Origin: Hirudinaria manillensis
Lineage: Eukaryota > Annelida > Clitellata > Hirudinida > Hirudinidae
Direction of reading: 5' to 3'
DNA: 64,000 nt
NCBI GenBank assembly: GCA_034509925.1
Contig: CM067535.1
Span: 7,167,201-7,231,200, forward strand
Part shown: in pieces, positions 46,883 to 60,157 of the stretch
Layout: each line of letters opens with the position of its first letter
Numbering within the stretch: position 1 is the stretch's first letter
The notes under the pieces: model-generated
What the model saw: the letters and a program-made list of their open reading frames with translations, nothing else
The model's database searches: none
What the model was told of the DNA's origin: nothing
Made by a program: the position numbers and the translations under genes

Positions 46883-48667
46883 TCAATTGCTTTGGTAATC
46901 AATAGCTGGAGGCCAGTCCAAGAGCACGTCGCTGACATCTAGTTGTAGGATGTCACACTCACAGCCCAGCAGATCTTTAAGACTCGGTGTTGTCCTGCCA
47001 AAGTCCCCGTGGACGAACTCTTTGATGTACGTGCCGGCCTGGGTTGAGAGACTCAACGCGATGAGGTTCCCGCCAATTCTTTCGGCAGACATTTTGTAAA
47101 TGGTTCTCGGTCTCGTAGCCAGTGGCCTTCTATGGAGGACTCTGATAGGAGTTTTTTGGGCAAGTTCAAGATTGAAGACTTGGCTTAAGCTGCCCAGCTT
47201 ATCATCAGAAACAAAATCTTTTAAGAGACAAAGAGCTTTATAGTTCTTGGTCTTTTCCTCCTCTCCTTCTTTCAATTGTTTTGTATCTTCTTTGCTAACA
47301 ATCTGTAGATAAGAACTTATATGAAAATTCATGCATTAAGGTATTAGCAAGAAAATTTCACCTGTAAATCTCTAACAAAGACATCATTTGTGCTCTCGTT
47401 TATCATATTCTCGACCTGCCTGAGCTCGCACGCTTCGGCCCTAAACTTCTTTGAATCCACAATTTCAATCAAGAAAGGTCTACCCCTTCCTAACATCCTT
47501 ACATCAACATCTTCTCTACCTGATGAAGAAAATCTGTGATCCTTGCCAGAAAACCTCTCGACCACCTTTTTGCAAATTATTTCTTCGACCGAATCCTCAT
47601 ATTTCTTCGAGCCATCTATGAACCAGGGCGTTTGACTGAGTGTACGACTACAAATTTAAATGTCTTTATTTTATATGTATTTTTGGTTAAATTTAAAAAG
47701 TCTGCAAGATGAGACAGTTAATTAAATTAAATGTCATGAGACATCACATGTTTTGACATTAAAGCCTTGTTATTGAGGAATGAAATAATTTGGTATTTTT
47801 CATAAAAAGTCTGATAAAATTGTTAAAGTGACATTAAAATTGCTTATCACAACCTCACCTATACTTATTGTATCTACCAGCTACAAACATGGCTTCTCTG
47901 GCACATTGAATGACCTCACAATAACACCCATTATCTGCTGATGTCATTGGTATTTTGCAATACTTTTTAAAATCTTCAGTAGGTATGTCTTTCAAGATTC
48001 TTGACATGTTGTTTCTATTAATTTTTGAATATTTACGTCTCCTACGAAAATCCTCTGTATTTTCTGCTAGGAACTGACATTCAATTTCATCAAGTTTGTG
48101 TTCAAAATATATCTGAATCTCAAACGGGCTTCTTTGGCTAAATGGCATGCCAAGAACTTCAGAAAGTTTTAAGCTATTCATCCACTTCCAAGCATCCTTT
48201 ATGGATATAAACTTGGATTTGCATTCAATTGAATCAAAAATATCTGGAAATTTATCCATCAGCGCAATCATAATGCTTTGCTCCCTGACCTGTACGTTGA
48301 TGGGAAGAGTAACGGCACAAAAATAGTCATCAAATTCATAACCTTGCTTTTTAACGTTGTCAACAATTTCCAAAATAAATTCTTTAGAAGAAAATTTATC
48401 TTGTAATATTTCCAAACAAGCTACGCAAACAATGTTATTATTCTCATTACATTTCTCCACAAACGCCTTCTTGTCATCTTCTGGGAATAACAACCAATCG
48501 GCTAAATTTTCAGCAGTGAAAAGCTGAAAATAGCTCTGCTCTTTGACACAGAGCAGACGAAGTATACACTTTAAGCAACAATTCCAGTCACATAACGATT
48601 TAACTATTTCAATTATATCTTCGTCTTTATCATAAACCCAAGGTATCGCTTCATTTATGAGAAGCAT
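46883..48667 (-). CDS. PUS10: tRNA pseudouridine synthase PUS10
   Basis: Converts U54/U55 in tRNA T-arms to pseudouridine; the human protein also has a nuclear role in miRNA processing. Exons: 47859-48667, 47362-47647, 46883-47302; 1515 nt, 504 residues (human 529), all phases close. The N-terminal accessory region keeps Cys clusters (WNCCLKCILRLLC, CVACLEIL) expected to bind zinc. The catalytic domain carries QTPWFIDG, then GREDVDVRMLGRGRPF (about 313-328) with the catalytic Asp, and C-terminal ALVLKLST-like ALSLSTQAGTYIKEFVHGDF and LDVSDVLLDW blocks. The start at 48667 is the first ATG of the frame and gives the expected length. Head-to-head with NRDE2, 438 bp between start codons; tail-to-tail with the ATPase gene. 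Confidence 0.95.
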
Positions 48668-49105
48668 ATCTGTTCAAAATATTTATAATAACGCCCAAAC
48701 AAAAGCATAAGATAATAATTTATGTCTCAAATGAGAGATTTTTGAGATCAAATTGAGATTTTAAAAGCATCTAACTTAACATAATGTTTTAAAATGAAAT
48801 AAATATATTAAACTAATTAACAATAAAATTGTAACTAAAATTCATTTAAATCGAATAAAATTTGATGTAACAAATTATTTTAAAATTTGTATTATATCAC
48901 TCATTTTAAACAAATAAAATTATATTGCTTTATAATAAATCTCAGTTGCTTTTCGTAATTGTTATGTGCTTATATTATTAATTCCCGATTATCTGCCGTT
49001 ATTTATTTTTTTTCAGTTTATCAGCTTTGGAAACATAGCATAATACAGAAAAAATAAATAGATATTATTGTTAACCCTTGAAATTCTCTAAACGAGAGAA
49101 ATATC
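48668..49105. promoter_or_regulatory. shared upstream region of PUS10 and NRDE2
   Basis: 438 bp between two divergent start codons, strongly AT-rich, with no recognised motif and no CpG richness. The arrangement implies a bidirectional promoter; transcription starts are not visible. Confidence 0.5.
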
Positions 49106-52100
49106 ATGGATATAATGCCATGTTATAGCCAGAAAAAGAGGCGAAGTAGATCCTCCTCCCCGAACCAAATAGCAGTAACAAAAAAATTTAAAAGCGATGC
49201 GAGTGAAAACGATTTAGATTTCACCATAAATACAAAACCGGATCATGACAATCTGTTAATGGAGAGTTGCTACAACATACCAACCTACAGATGTGTTTTC
49301 CTTGACCATAAAGTCAAGGAAAAGGCTTCAAACGTAAAGGAATGGAGATATTTTTCAAAGAGTAATAGGGCTGTTCTTATGAATGTGAGTAAGAACAATG
49401 ATAATTCTGAAGCCAGTGCAATTAACAATAGCTCAGTTGATCATACTGGAGAGTCTATTGAAATGAAAACTAAAAAGTTCAATGAAGATCTTGTAAAAAA
49501 TCCAGCAAATGTTGACCTTTGGATTAGTTTTGTCAACTTTCAGGTAATACCCTCATGGCTTTAGTCAAAATAATTCTAACATTTTCTAATTAATAAATAT
49601 TCCAATTAAATTTTCACAGGAAGAAAAGTTGAAGAGTGACATGAAGATAAGTGAATTCAAAAACTCTGCTGATAAAAGAATACTGAATGAAATCAAGATG
49701 TCCGTCATCGACGAAGCACTCAAGAAAAATCCACGCAATCTTTCACTGGCTCTTCTAAGGTCATTTTAAACATTGAAGTTGGTATAATTACTGGTGTTTG
49801 AACAGTTATAATATGTCATATGAATTGCTGTTGCAGACTGGAGATTGGAGAAATGCTCTGGGAAAGGGAAAGACTGGAGAAGTGCTGGAATGACTTGATT
49901 TCACGCGGAAGACTTGAGATCTCATTCTGGAGGAAGTATGTTGACTTCATGAAGAAAAGGTTTGAGAGTTTTACAGTTAGCAAAATGCTGGGAACCTATA
50001 AGGAATGCTTCAGATATATGAGGGCACAGGTTGAGGAGAGTCTTGAAGTTCTTAAGGAATTGATGGGTTTGTTGGATTATTCTTTTTAAATAGTTAAGCA
50101 ATAAATATTTGATTTTGCACATAATTGCTAGAAATTATTGACCACAATTAACTCTTTTGTTTTTCAGAATTTTTATGGGAAGTGGTGGATTTCCTGGATG
50201 GTGCTGGACACACAGAGACATGTGTTGCCATATTCCAGTTGATGTTTGAACTCAACTTGAATATCCCAGAAAATCTAAGAGATCTGCCTTTTCCAGACAA
50301 ACTGGATTTCTTATCTGCCTATTGGTCGGGGTATCAGCCTAAGTTTGGGGAGAGCAAGTGGATGGGCTGGAATGAATGGGTGGAGATGATGGGGAATTCA
50401 GTGACATTTGTGGAGCCATGGACAAGCAAAGGTTGTTTGTTGGTCTTTTTGTGAAATTCTAATTTAATTACTATGGTCAGGCATCCAAATTAATATATGT
50501 TCTGTTAATGTATTACATGTTATATGTATTAATATATGTTCTGTTAATGTATTACATGTTATATGTATTAATATATGCTCTGTTATGATGATGAGTGAGT
50601 ATCCGTTGCCAAGTTTGCCATGAAATTATACCTTGGTGCCAATGGGTGGTCCACGGAGCCATTTACTTATTTGCTAACATATTTAATGTTATTTATATTA
50701 ATTATTATTTATAAAATTGTAAACAAAAATCGAATTTGTAACCAGTATCTTTTTTCACTTTTAAGACATTGACGAAGAATCAGAATTGAAACTCATAGCC
50801 AATTATCAAGACAGTCGAACTAACTCCTGGTTTCACATCGAAATGTACAGGACTGGCCATCATTGGTGTTCGTGGAGGCCCGAAAAGGAAGATGACGAAG
50901 ATGGCGAGGGTTGCGAGGACGAAGACAGAATCGTGATGTTTGATGACATCTCCGGATTCCTATTCCTCGCTGACGACGATCATTTTAAATTCCAAATTGT
51001 CTGGAGGTTTCTTGACTATCTGACGAAGCATTCAAAAAGTTTTTGTTTCGGAAACGCGTCTTGCGTCAAGGCCGGCACCGGTTCTTACACGTCTTTCAAG
51101 GAAGTGTTTCACAGTCCGTCTGAATTTTGCGTCGTCGATGACAACCTCGTGCAAAGCGATTCTATGATCGCTAACGTTTTCGAGGTCGCGATTTCAAAGT
51201 TCGAAGGTCAACGCAAACGACTCCTCTTGCATCGCTTTGCAGAACACGTCCTGCACTCGGAAAGTCGACAGAAGGAAATAAGGAAGATCTTTAAAAATAT
51301 TCTGAGGGACAACAATGATGATGTTTCCCTGTGGATGAAATATGCCAGATTTGAAAGGATTTGTGGCAAAGTGGAGGTGGCCAACAAAGTTATCGAGACC
51401 TCCATGGCAAGCCTTGCAAATGCAGCACTCTCCTCGAGAAAGCACTCGAATGATTTGCAGATTAGAAGATCCAAAATTGATTTTGAAATCGGATTCGGCT
51501 GCTTGACTCTGTGTGACGGTTGCTCTTTATTCAAGAAAAACAGCCATGGAAGCTGTGCAGGAAGAGGTTTTCAAGATTCTGAAACGATTTTAAAATTATT
51601 CCAGTGGTTGTCAGATTCAAAGCTCGAGGGACCGAGCGGAGTCTTGAAAGTCAAGAGGATCTTGGAAAGGAGGGTTGAGGATGCTTTAAATGACTTTCAA
51701 TCCGATCCGACCTCCGATGCGCTGCTCGATTTATCTTTACATTATTTCCAACACGACGTTCTCCATCTCGTCCATCTGCAAGCTCTCTTCGCCTTCTTCT
51801 CGACAAATTCAATCTCAAACGTTCTTTCGATTTATGACGGTGCTTTAAGCAGACTTTTGAACGACTCCGAAAGCGCCTCGCCTGTGGTGGAGGGAGCTAA
51901 GATACTTCACAGGTTCTTATCCAGGAACAGATGGAAGATGTTAGACTTTTGCAAGGACTTTGTCTTCGTACCCGTGTCGGCCTACATCTCTGTGGCAACA
52001 GAAGACATCAAAAATCATCCAAAAGATGTCGTAATAGTTGAGAACTTTTATGGTACCAATTTTACTCCTTCAATTCGAGTTGTTAATGAGGTAATGAAAC

Positions 52101-52967
52101 TCATCTATGGTGATAATGATCTTCTTTGTTTGAAATTGCAACACATCAGGAGTTTGATGAAGAAAATTGTCCACTTTTCTGAAACAGGTTTGTTATTACA
52201 TTTACATTCTCAAGGGACTAACACATAACGTAATGTTATTACATTACATTCTCAGGATAATAACATAAATAGATCCATAATCTCGATAAATAGGATTTCA
52301 AATGCATAATTAATTACATTAGTTAAACAATTGTTTCCTTCTCGAAGGCTTTCAGGTGGAGTCAACAATCAACCAACTCAAAAGCTTCTTTGAAATCTGT
52401 CTGAGTTCTCAGATGGCATCATGTTCCCTCACTTGGAGTATCTATCTCTACTTCCATGTTAGTATGAATGTATTATAGGCATTTAAATTGTAATATTAAT
52501 AACTGCACGATTATTGATTGTAATATTAATAACTGTACATAATAATCGTAATACCAAGTCATAATCACAAATACAATAAAAAATTCAAATTTATTTTCTT
52601 GTTAGAATCTTGTGAAAAATGAAGAAAAATCAACGAGAAAATTCTTCAGGGCGATTGAGGGCATGCCAGGATCAAAGGTTTGTATTAGTTAATAATAATT
52701 AATTAGTTAGTAATAATAACTAATTAGTTAGGATTCTAACTTAACTAGTTAGTATTCTAACTTAACTAATTAAAGTTAGTATTCGGTTAGTTTTTAACTG
52801 ATTTTTTACTTCAACAGATGCTCTACATGCAGTCCGTTCTGTACAATCCAGATATGTTGGTTAAAATCTTACGTATGATGGACAACAAAGAAGTGAGGCT
52901 GAGAACGCTCATCGAGGAGATCAATCTTCTCACGTCCAGTTTCAAGATTCTCAATACGAATGCATGA
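49106..52967 (+). CDS. NRDE2: NRDE2, nuclear RNAi-defective-2 homologue
   Basis: Nuclear HAT/TPR-like helical repeat protein. Family members act in nuclear RNA surveillance and splicing (human NRDE2 binds MTR4; the C. elegans protein acts in nuclear RNAi). Exons: 49106-49543, 49620-49759, 49837-50066, 50168-50431, 50766-52187, 52348-52457, 52606-52677, 52818-52967; 2826 nt, 941 residues, phases close. Recognised by NPANVDLWISFVNFQ, ALKKNPRNLSLALLRLEIGE, FWRKYVDFMKKRFESFTV, GHTETCVAIFQLMFELN, NSWFHIEMYRTGHHWCSWRP and FDDISGFLF, in the family's order. Human is about 1164 residues, so the N-terminal basic region is shorter here. An Asp/Glu-rich insert follows the HHWCSWRP block. Divergent from PUS10; its stop codon is only 99 bp from that of the converging NOL11. 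Confidence 0.93.
50491..50584. repeat. 39-bp tandem repeat in NRDE2 intron 4
   Basis: TAATATATG starts at 50491, 50530 and 50569. The units also share TCTGTTAATGTATTACATG; the third copy is partial with one change. Confidence 0.9.
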
Positions 52968-53020
52968 ACCTCAAAATGGCTACGAACGACAGACAGACAC
53001 ATTTTAATTTGCTCGAATCA

Positions 53021-53038
53021 AATAAATGCAACTTTATT
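53021..53038. terminator. palindromic poly(A) signal pair for NRDE2 and NOL11
   Basis: AATAAA (53021-53026), six bases, then TTTATT (53033-53038). The plus signal sits 54 bp after the NRDE2 stop and the minus signal 29 bp after the NOL11 stop, so the mature 3' ends probably overlap in antisense. Confidence 0.65.
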
Positions 53039-53066
53039 TTAAAAACAGTTTTTTTTCTTTTTAAAT

Positions 53067-56000
53067 TCATAATTCAAACATCTCTACAAAGCAGCCTCTT
53101 CTGCTTTTCGACCTCTTCTGCAAACGACTGAATTTGAGTTTCTCTGCAAATCTCTTTGCAGGATCCTCTTTTGCTTCTTCGCACTGCAATGCCAATCAAA
53201 ATATACGTGTTAATGTTATATATTAAAAGGTCAATGATGGGTCAAATCTATTCTGAATATAAATGACTATGCATATACTAATTATATATATAATAGGTCG
53301 ATCATAAGTCAAAGCGATTCTGAATGTACGTGTTAATATTATATATTCGGAGATCAATCATAAGTCAGATATTTCTGAATATTAATTATTATATTATATA
53401 ATGTGTTAATTAATAATATTACATATTAAGAGGTCAATGATGGGTCAAATCGATTCTAACCAGTGCATCCACAAGTTGTTTGAGGGATGTAACCAATTCC
53501 CAATCTTTTGAGAGCATGATGTGAGTGTGGTGTGAATCCAATAGCATGCTGATCCAATCCACCACCTTCTCAGTGTTAAGTTCCTCTGCCAACAGTCTGT
53601 TATACAAGTGTTCCAGCAAGATTTTGACGTGTCTGAATTCAACTGTAGCCAGACTTTTGAGCATGTCATCAGGAAGGATGCTCTCAATGATTTGGTTCCT
53701 GAAATGGTTTTGAAGTCATCAAGACTTAAGTGAATTATCAAATAAAATATCAAATAAAAAAAAAACTCACAGTAGCATGGGCACATTTTCTTTATGCTCC
53801 GTGTCATCACTCATGCTAAAAATGTGCAAATATTCATTTAAAAGGTGTTTTTATTGGGAAAGAAAAACATCCAGTTTATACCTGAGGATAAACGATGTCA
53901 TCTCTGCAAATATCTTTGCATTGAGGTCAAACGGGTACGCACAGAACAGTGGCACTAGAGTAATCTTTTCATTAATCGTCACACTTTTGGCTGGAGTGAG
54001 AGACGGTCTAGATGGATTACAAATAATTACTAAATTACAAACATTTATATTTGTTTGATTGGCAAGCTCTGCAGAAGCCAAAATTAAAAATATGATTGTT
54101 GATGTCTTTATTGATATCTTAATTAACGTACTTTGTGGAGAAATATTCTTGCAAATCCCTTTGAATATCTTGTGAGTGATCAAGAGACCCCAAGCTTCTA
54201 CCTTTTGACTGCAGCCAAGCTTTTGCATTTTGGCAAAGTTCATCAAATGAATTTTCATTAAATGTTGACTCGCATTCCATCCTACTTTCCTCGGAATAAT
54301 CTTCATCCTTCAATGAATGAATGAATGATTGAATATCTTTATATTATTTGTCATGCATTCCAGTTTAAATTGTTTATAAATACCATGGGCATGGGTTAAG
54401 CAACACATAATTTATTAATTTATATTATATCACCAAGTTTTATACCTGATTTTCACCTATGATGTTGCACAAAAATGGTGATTTATACTTTAGGTTCATC
54501 TCTATGATTTGCAATGAAGTTACCAAGAGGATGGAGTCCTGTCTTCTTAACATCTAAACAATTATGTGATTAAGTTAGTTTACATTTAATAATTATTTTA
54601 AAAATATGACTGTCATACTTGAATCATTTCTCCACATGATTGTGATTCAAATTGCATGAGCATCTTGACAGATCCATTTCTCTCATTTAAAAGATAAACT
54701 CCTTCTGTAAAATACCAAAATTTTACTGTAATTGTTTTTATCAAAAATCATTGATATGTTTGCTTATGCAATACAATGTGTATTTTGGAATTTTGAAGTT
54801 ATATCTTTCAAACACAAAATCAGAAATTAATCATAAGTTATAAAATACATTATGTGTTATGTATTATGACCTGCTTTAGTCTCCTTCAGAGTTCCATACA
54901 CAACACTTTGAAGTTCATCAAGAAAGAGCACCTTAGTTGATTTATCCATTGAAAACTTGTTTAAGAGAGTGTGGCAATCTAAAAGCAATTGAATTCTGTT
55001 TAATGGTGGACATGATGAATTATGACAAATAAAAAAAACTTTTATTAATAATTATTTTATTATTATTAATAATTTAATCTGAAATGCAAACAAAAGCAGA
55101 ATGAGTGAACAGACCCGTCATAGCATCTACATTAACGTTCACTTCCAGGTCTTGTACCTGGACATCATATTTTGCCACCTTCGTGTCCAATCCCTTGTAA
55201 AAAAAAAATTATTTTGTGTTGCAATTTTGGAAATTCATAATTGAAAATCTTTATAAATGTCAAGGTAATCTTGATCACATCAACTACATCAAGGTAACTT
55301 CACAAATGTTGTTAGGTAATAACATATAATTAAAATGTATTAATGAGAAATAAAATTTTATTGGTACTAATAATTACAATTTTTTGTATAGAAAACTATA
55401 ACATCAAATAAAAATGTTTGTGATAATTAAATTGTAATAATAAGTTTAAACGCACATCTGACATAACGATAATTATATCACAGTTTCTGTGGCCTTTAGG
55501 GACTTTATTGAAGCATAGGATGTTCACATCTTTTGAGAATGAATGATACCATTTCTTTGTGTCACCAAACAAGCTCAGAGATCCATCGTGATGGATGGCA
55601 AATATGTGACCCATGTGCTCTGCTAGCCCAAAGCAAGATTTAGCAACCTAAAAGTTAATTTATTTATTGTGAGCTCTAGAACATTCATGATTGCATGTGA
55701 AAAGTAAAATAAACCTTGATCTTTTTACATCTTTCACTGATGTGTGTGCTGGAGTTTTTCCAAACTGCTATTGTCTAAAATGTAACAGTATCTTAGTTGC
55801 ACAAACATCTATTTTAGCTAAAAGAAATAAATAATTTGAGAAATTCAAAGAAACTTACGTGGGAACCAGTTGTTGCATAATATCGTCCATCTTTGCATAT
55901 TGTGGCACTTGACAAAAACTTACAACCACTTTCTGACCGCCATTCTTGAAGAACACGACGACTATCAACCTACGACGTAAAATTATTACGATACAAGCCT

Positions 56001-56181
56001 TGAAATAAGTAATATAAGAGATGTATTATTTACAAACCTCATATTTAATAACTTTAACTTCATCGGTTATAAGAATAGTGGTGTCATCAATTAGAGATGC
56101 TCCGATTATATTTTTATCACATTTAAACAGTACATCGTTTGTATCCATCATCCCAGAATTTGTCAGCTTTAACGCGGACAT
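53067..56181 (-). CDS. NOL11: NOL11, nucleolar SSU-processome (t-UTP) protein
   Basis: Metazoan UTP-A/t-UTP component needed for rDNA transcription and pre-18S processing. Exons: 56038-56181, 55859-55969, 55715-55774, 55456-55647, 55115-55193, 54871-54978, 54619-54704, 54446-54553, 54128-54307, 53882-54066, 53771-53815, 53461-53698, 53067-53183; 1653 nt, 550 residues versus about 719 in human. The N-terminal part reads as a beta-propeller (GASLIDDTTILITDEVKV, CKDGRYYATTGSHTIAVWKN, HMGHIFAIHHDGSLSLFGD). The C-terminal helical part has VVDWISMLLDSHHT and a basic stretch ending in VEMFEL, closely resembling the family's DWICLLLDA and terminal IEVLELF. The exon 9/10 junction needs an acceptor at GAG (54067-54068) and is the least certain splice. 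Similarity is recognisable but diverged. Head-to-head with the USP gene. Confidence 0.75.
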
Positions 56182-56845
56182 GTTTATAAACTTAATTATC
56201 GCCTTAGAACGCAATTCAATAAAACACTTAAATGTAAACATATATGAACTTGATGTTTTAAATCGGTACTGCATAAAATTAAAAATTATTTTAGCATAAT
56301 TTCTTAATTCCATACATAAAGTTATGTTGAAGATATATTATTTATCTTTGTATCAAATATATAAAAATTAGAATCAAATGTTTTATCGTCTTTGAAGTGC
56401 AACAAAGCGATTTAATTACCAATTTATGACAAATCCTATATAATAGAACTGAAATGTTAAATTTGTTACACTAGATCAATCATACAACAAAGATCATTTT
56501 AATGTTTCTGTTTATTTATTGATATGTTTGGGTTCATGGGAGTGTTGTTTTTACACCATCGCGAAGTTTTAGTCTTCTATTGGTGTATTCTTTAATCTAA
56601 GTATCTCTATACATTGTAGCGATCACCTTTTTGCATGTTATACTTTTGTAGATAAATTCATTCTCATTTTGGATTTTACCAACTTCCTGGCTTAGGGATG
56701 ACACACTGACAGTACTGACTATGGATGTAACTGAACTATGCCTTATTATAAAGTCTAGCTGAACTTTTTAAAAATGGTCCATCGATTACGAATCATGACA
56801 CATGTTTGTTAGCATTGTATTGAAATTTGGTTCAATGTCAAAAAG
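56182..56845. promoter_or_regulatory. shared upstream region of NOL11 and USP gene
   Basis: 664 bp between divergent ATGs, AT-rich, no clear motif seen. Geometry suggests a bidirectional promoter for two genes whose products act in the nucleolus in other animals. Confidence 0.45.
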
Positions 56846-59372
56846 ATGTGTGAGAAGCTTCAATCCCTCTTCCATCAGGACGAACCACTTCTAGATGCCA
56901 AACTCGACTGCTTGTACAATATGCATTTGAAAGGTGCTGGTGATGGATTTGTAGGGGACCTATTGTGTTCAAAAACAAGCACGAGCGATCATGCTGATAG
57001 AAGTTTTGAAAATCCTGATGAATCTCAGACTTCTGATGAATATCTAATCATAGATGAAGCAAATGAAACACAAGAAGAAAGTCATCTGGAAACATTCTTG
57101 GGGGAAGAGAATGGCAGGGAAGACCTTCCAGACCTTGACAATATCTCCAAGAATCACCATTCTAACGAAAGAAAAGCCACAGACGCAGATGCTCGCAATC
57201 TACAAACGTCATGTTCAAAGAAATTATCTGTACAGATCGACATGTCTTCGATAACATCTGTATTTCCTTCACTCTGCTCATCCCTTTATGACTGCAAATC
57301 TCTCTCCTCATCTGAAATTTCATCACCAAAACAGCAAAAAACAAAGCCGAGACTTCCTGGCAAAAACATTCCCCTCAGAAAATCTTCATCTGAGATTCAT
57401 TTGAAACCTGAGGAGGTTTATAAAGGTGAGAAGTTGGCAAGCTCTGAAGCATTTCTGATCTCTCATATTAATGTTTAACACTTCATTTAACTTATTTATT
57501 TTTTAATAAAAGCCATATGGTACCTCCAAAAGCATTTATTCTGTCTGAGTTCTTGTTTTGATTCAATTGGTAAAAGATCTGAGAGATATTCCGTAACATC
57601 AATGCTCTTGATGGTAATGAGTCATAACACTAATACATCAACTATCATATTCTAAAAGAACTTCTAAAAGAAGTTTTAGCCCAACTAGAATGGAATTATG
57701 GTCACATATGGAATAATAAACATGTTGTTAAAATTTTATTTCATGCGTTGTCTTCTTTCATTCTATATTTTCACCGAAGATCAAATCAACAAATGTTTAA
57801 TATTTTCAATAGATTCTATTTATTTTTTTTTGAGGCACCTAAAATCAAATTTTATCATTTGACAGATGTTGGCGTGGGGCTGCAAAACATGGGGAACACT
57901 TGTTTTGTAAACGCAACGCTCCAATGCCTCACGTATACGCCAATATTTTCCGACATTCTCCTTTCCTCCAGCGACACGTGTAAGTAAAATGCCTTATCAG
58001 TTGGTAGTTGGCAAAAACATACGGTCAAACTTTATCTTCTAGGCTTGATCGAAAGCAACTGTATCATATGCGAACTTACCAAACACATTAAGTCTTGTTT
58101 CCTCGGAGACAAAAAGGCCATCAAACCGAGCTCAATTCTGAAGATGCTGAAAGGTAACGTCAGTATTCGTGGTAGTGTAGTAGCGAACGTTATGCGTCAT
58201 GCTGCTACGATACATTCGAAGGCATTGCCCAACACATGAGGTGGGGGAGGCAAGAGGATGCACACGAGTTTCTTAGGTACCTCATGGATGCCCTTCACAA
58301 GTCTTGCATGTCAGGACATCAAAGGACAGACAGTCCGAGCGAGTCGATGATCCAAAGAATCTTCTCTGGGGAACTTCGAAGCCAAGGTAATGCATCATTC
58401 AATCTTTGATTTTATAGAGAAATACTGCCCTACTTTTGATTCATATTTGGCTGGCAGGTTAACGGGATTTTTTTTCAAAATTCAGTTATTTGCGAGGAAT
58501 GCGGTCACGAATCCGACACGTTTGATCCATTCCTTGACTTGTGCCTGGATGTCAAGAGTTCGACGAGCATCATAGAAGCCCTTCTCTCGTTCGTTAGATA
58601 TGAAACACTGGAGGGTGAAAATTCATATTTCTGTGCAAGGTTCGAAGCTTTAATTTAACCGATACCCGGTCGGAACACGAATTTCAATGGTGTTTCATTG
58701 TTCAGGTGTCAGAAAAATGTACGAGCCAAGAAACTTTTTACAGTGCACAAGCCACCAAACATCCTCACCATACAGCTAAAACGGTTGGGACTAATCATAT
58801 TATCACATCTGATGAAGTAATCAAGACGACAACTTTGTAAACCCTTAGCATGAATCAATCATAATACTGAGTTAATGTCACAAAGATCTTTTTGATTTTT
58901 TATCTTACAGATATGGAATGAGTGAAGGCAAAGTTACTCGCCACATAGACTTCCCGAACAAGCTCGACCTACAACCTTATATGAGCCACGGGTCTCCTCT
59001 GAAACCGTCAAATCCGGGAGAGAATCCGCACGACGATGCCGACGACGAGAAGCAAAAGAAAGAGAAAGTGGAGGATCCAAAGACATGCAGTTACAACTTG
59101 TATGCAGTACTTGTGCATGATGGCTACAGTACCAACTCTGGCCATTACTACTGCTACATTAAGACCAAGCAGGATGTATGGTACTGCATGAATGATCACA
59201 TGGTGAGGGTCCTTTTTGTAATTTCAGTGTTTTTTCCTAACAATTTTCTCAATAAACTTTTGAATGGCAGGTGAAAATGTCTTCACTCTCAGAAGTCTTA
59301 TCATCTGAAGCCTATCTCCTATTCTATTGTCAAGATCCAATAACATTTGGAGATGAGGTAAATTTGGCATGA
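56846..59372 (+). CDS. USP36/42-type ubiquitin-specific protease, catalytic part
   Basis: Cysteine deubiquitinase; USP36 is nucleolar and stabilises MYC and ribosome-biogenesis factors. Exons: 56846-57415, 57835-57979, 58043-58153, 58222-58386, 58486-58639, 58706-58783, 58911-59202, 59271-59372 (or to 59357, see next entry); 538 residues if it stops at 59372. A disordered acidic N-terminus (about 190 residues) precedes the USP fold: [20 protein letters not shown] with catalytic Cys213, [21 protein letters not shown]...CARCQ zinc ribbon (Cys333/336, 380/383), [29 protein letters not shown] with catalytic His486, and WYCMNDHMV with Asn502/Asp503. The exon 1 donor at 57415 (GTTTAT) is weak but is the one that keeps phase; a stronger GTGAGA ten bases on breaks it. 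Family call firm; USP36 versus USP42 not resolved. Confidence 0.9.
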
Positions 59373-60157
59373 AGATTGGCTCAGACAGTAAAAAGCAATG
59401 GTATGTAATGCTTCAAACTCAACTTGCATATGTCCAGAGAGCACCCTTGTTGTTCAAAACCAGTACAGAAGCATAAGATCAGCTAAAAAAAAGTGCATTG
59501 TGCCATTTTTGTGGGATCTAGCATTCTATGAATATCAAAACAAACAAATAATTGGTGATTTTATACAGCTTCCCTCTCTGGTTGCTTAAGACCACTTATC
59601 ACAGCTTGAAACACTTATATCCTACTTGTCCTTCTCAGTACTTGTGGCAAGCAGTAAATGCGTTGTGACCATCACCATCCATTTGGCCCATCTACACACC
59701 ACACTTGCAATTTAAATATATTAAATAATAACGTAAAGGCTCAGCTGTTTGTAGACCACTCTTATTTCTGTTTTTTGGATGTATAGATACTCTCATTTAG
59801 CCCATTGTTTAGGAAACATTTTGCCTAGTACTCATAACTGTACAAGTACATTGAAGTAATTTGAAAGGTGTTATTAAAGAGAAATTATTAAGGAAATATT
59901 TTGATCCAACTATTAAGACGTAATTGTCCAAATTCCAGATATCTCGTGATCTCATAAACACTTAACATGGCAAATCTTCATGATGCTCATTTTAAATGTT
60001 GCCATAACTCTCCAAATTGTGCCTTCAGGAAAAAACAAAATAAAAACTGCACAAATATCTTTCTGGCAAACTTAAAACAATAACTATCCTTATACCATTT
60101 TGGTAACTTTTTAAAAAGGACTTATCCAGGCTAAAAGTTGAGTTTATTTTCATTTAG
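59358..60157. other. candidate last intron or 3' UTR of USP gene
   Basis: About 800 bp with no coding signal beyond chance short frames. It starts with GTAAAT, a usable donor in phase 0, and ends with a pyrimidine-rich TTTATTTTCATTTAG acceptor. Confidence 0.4.
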
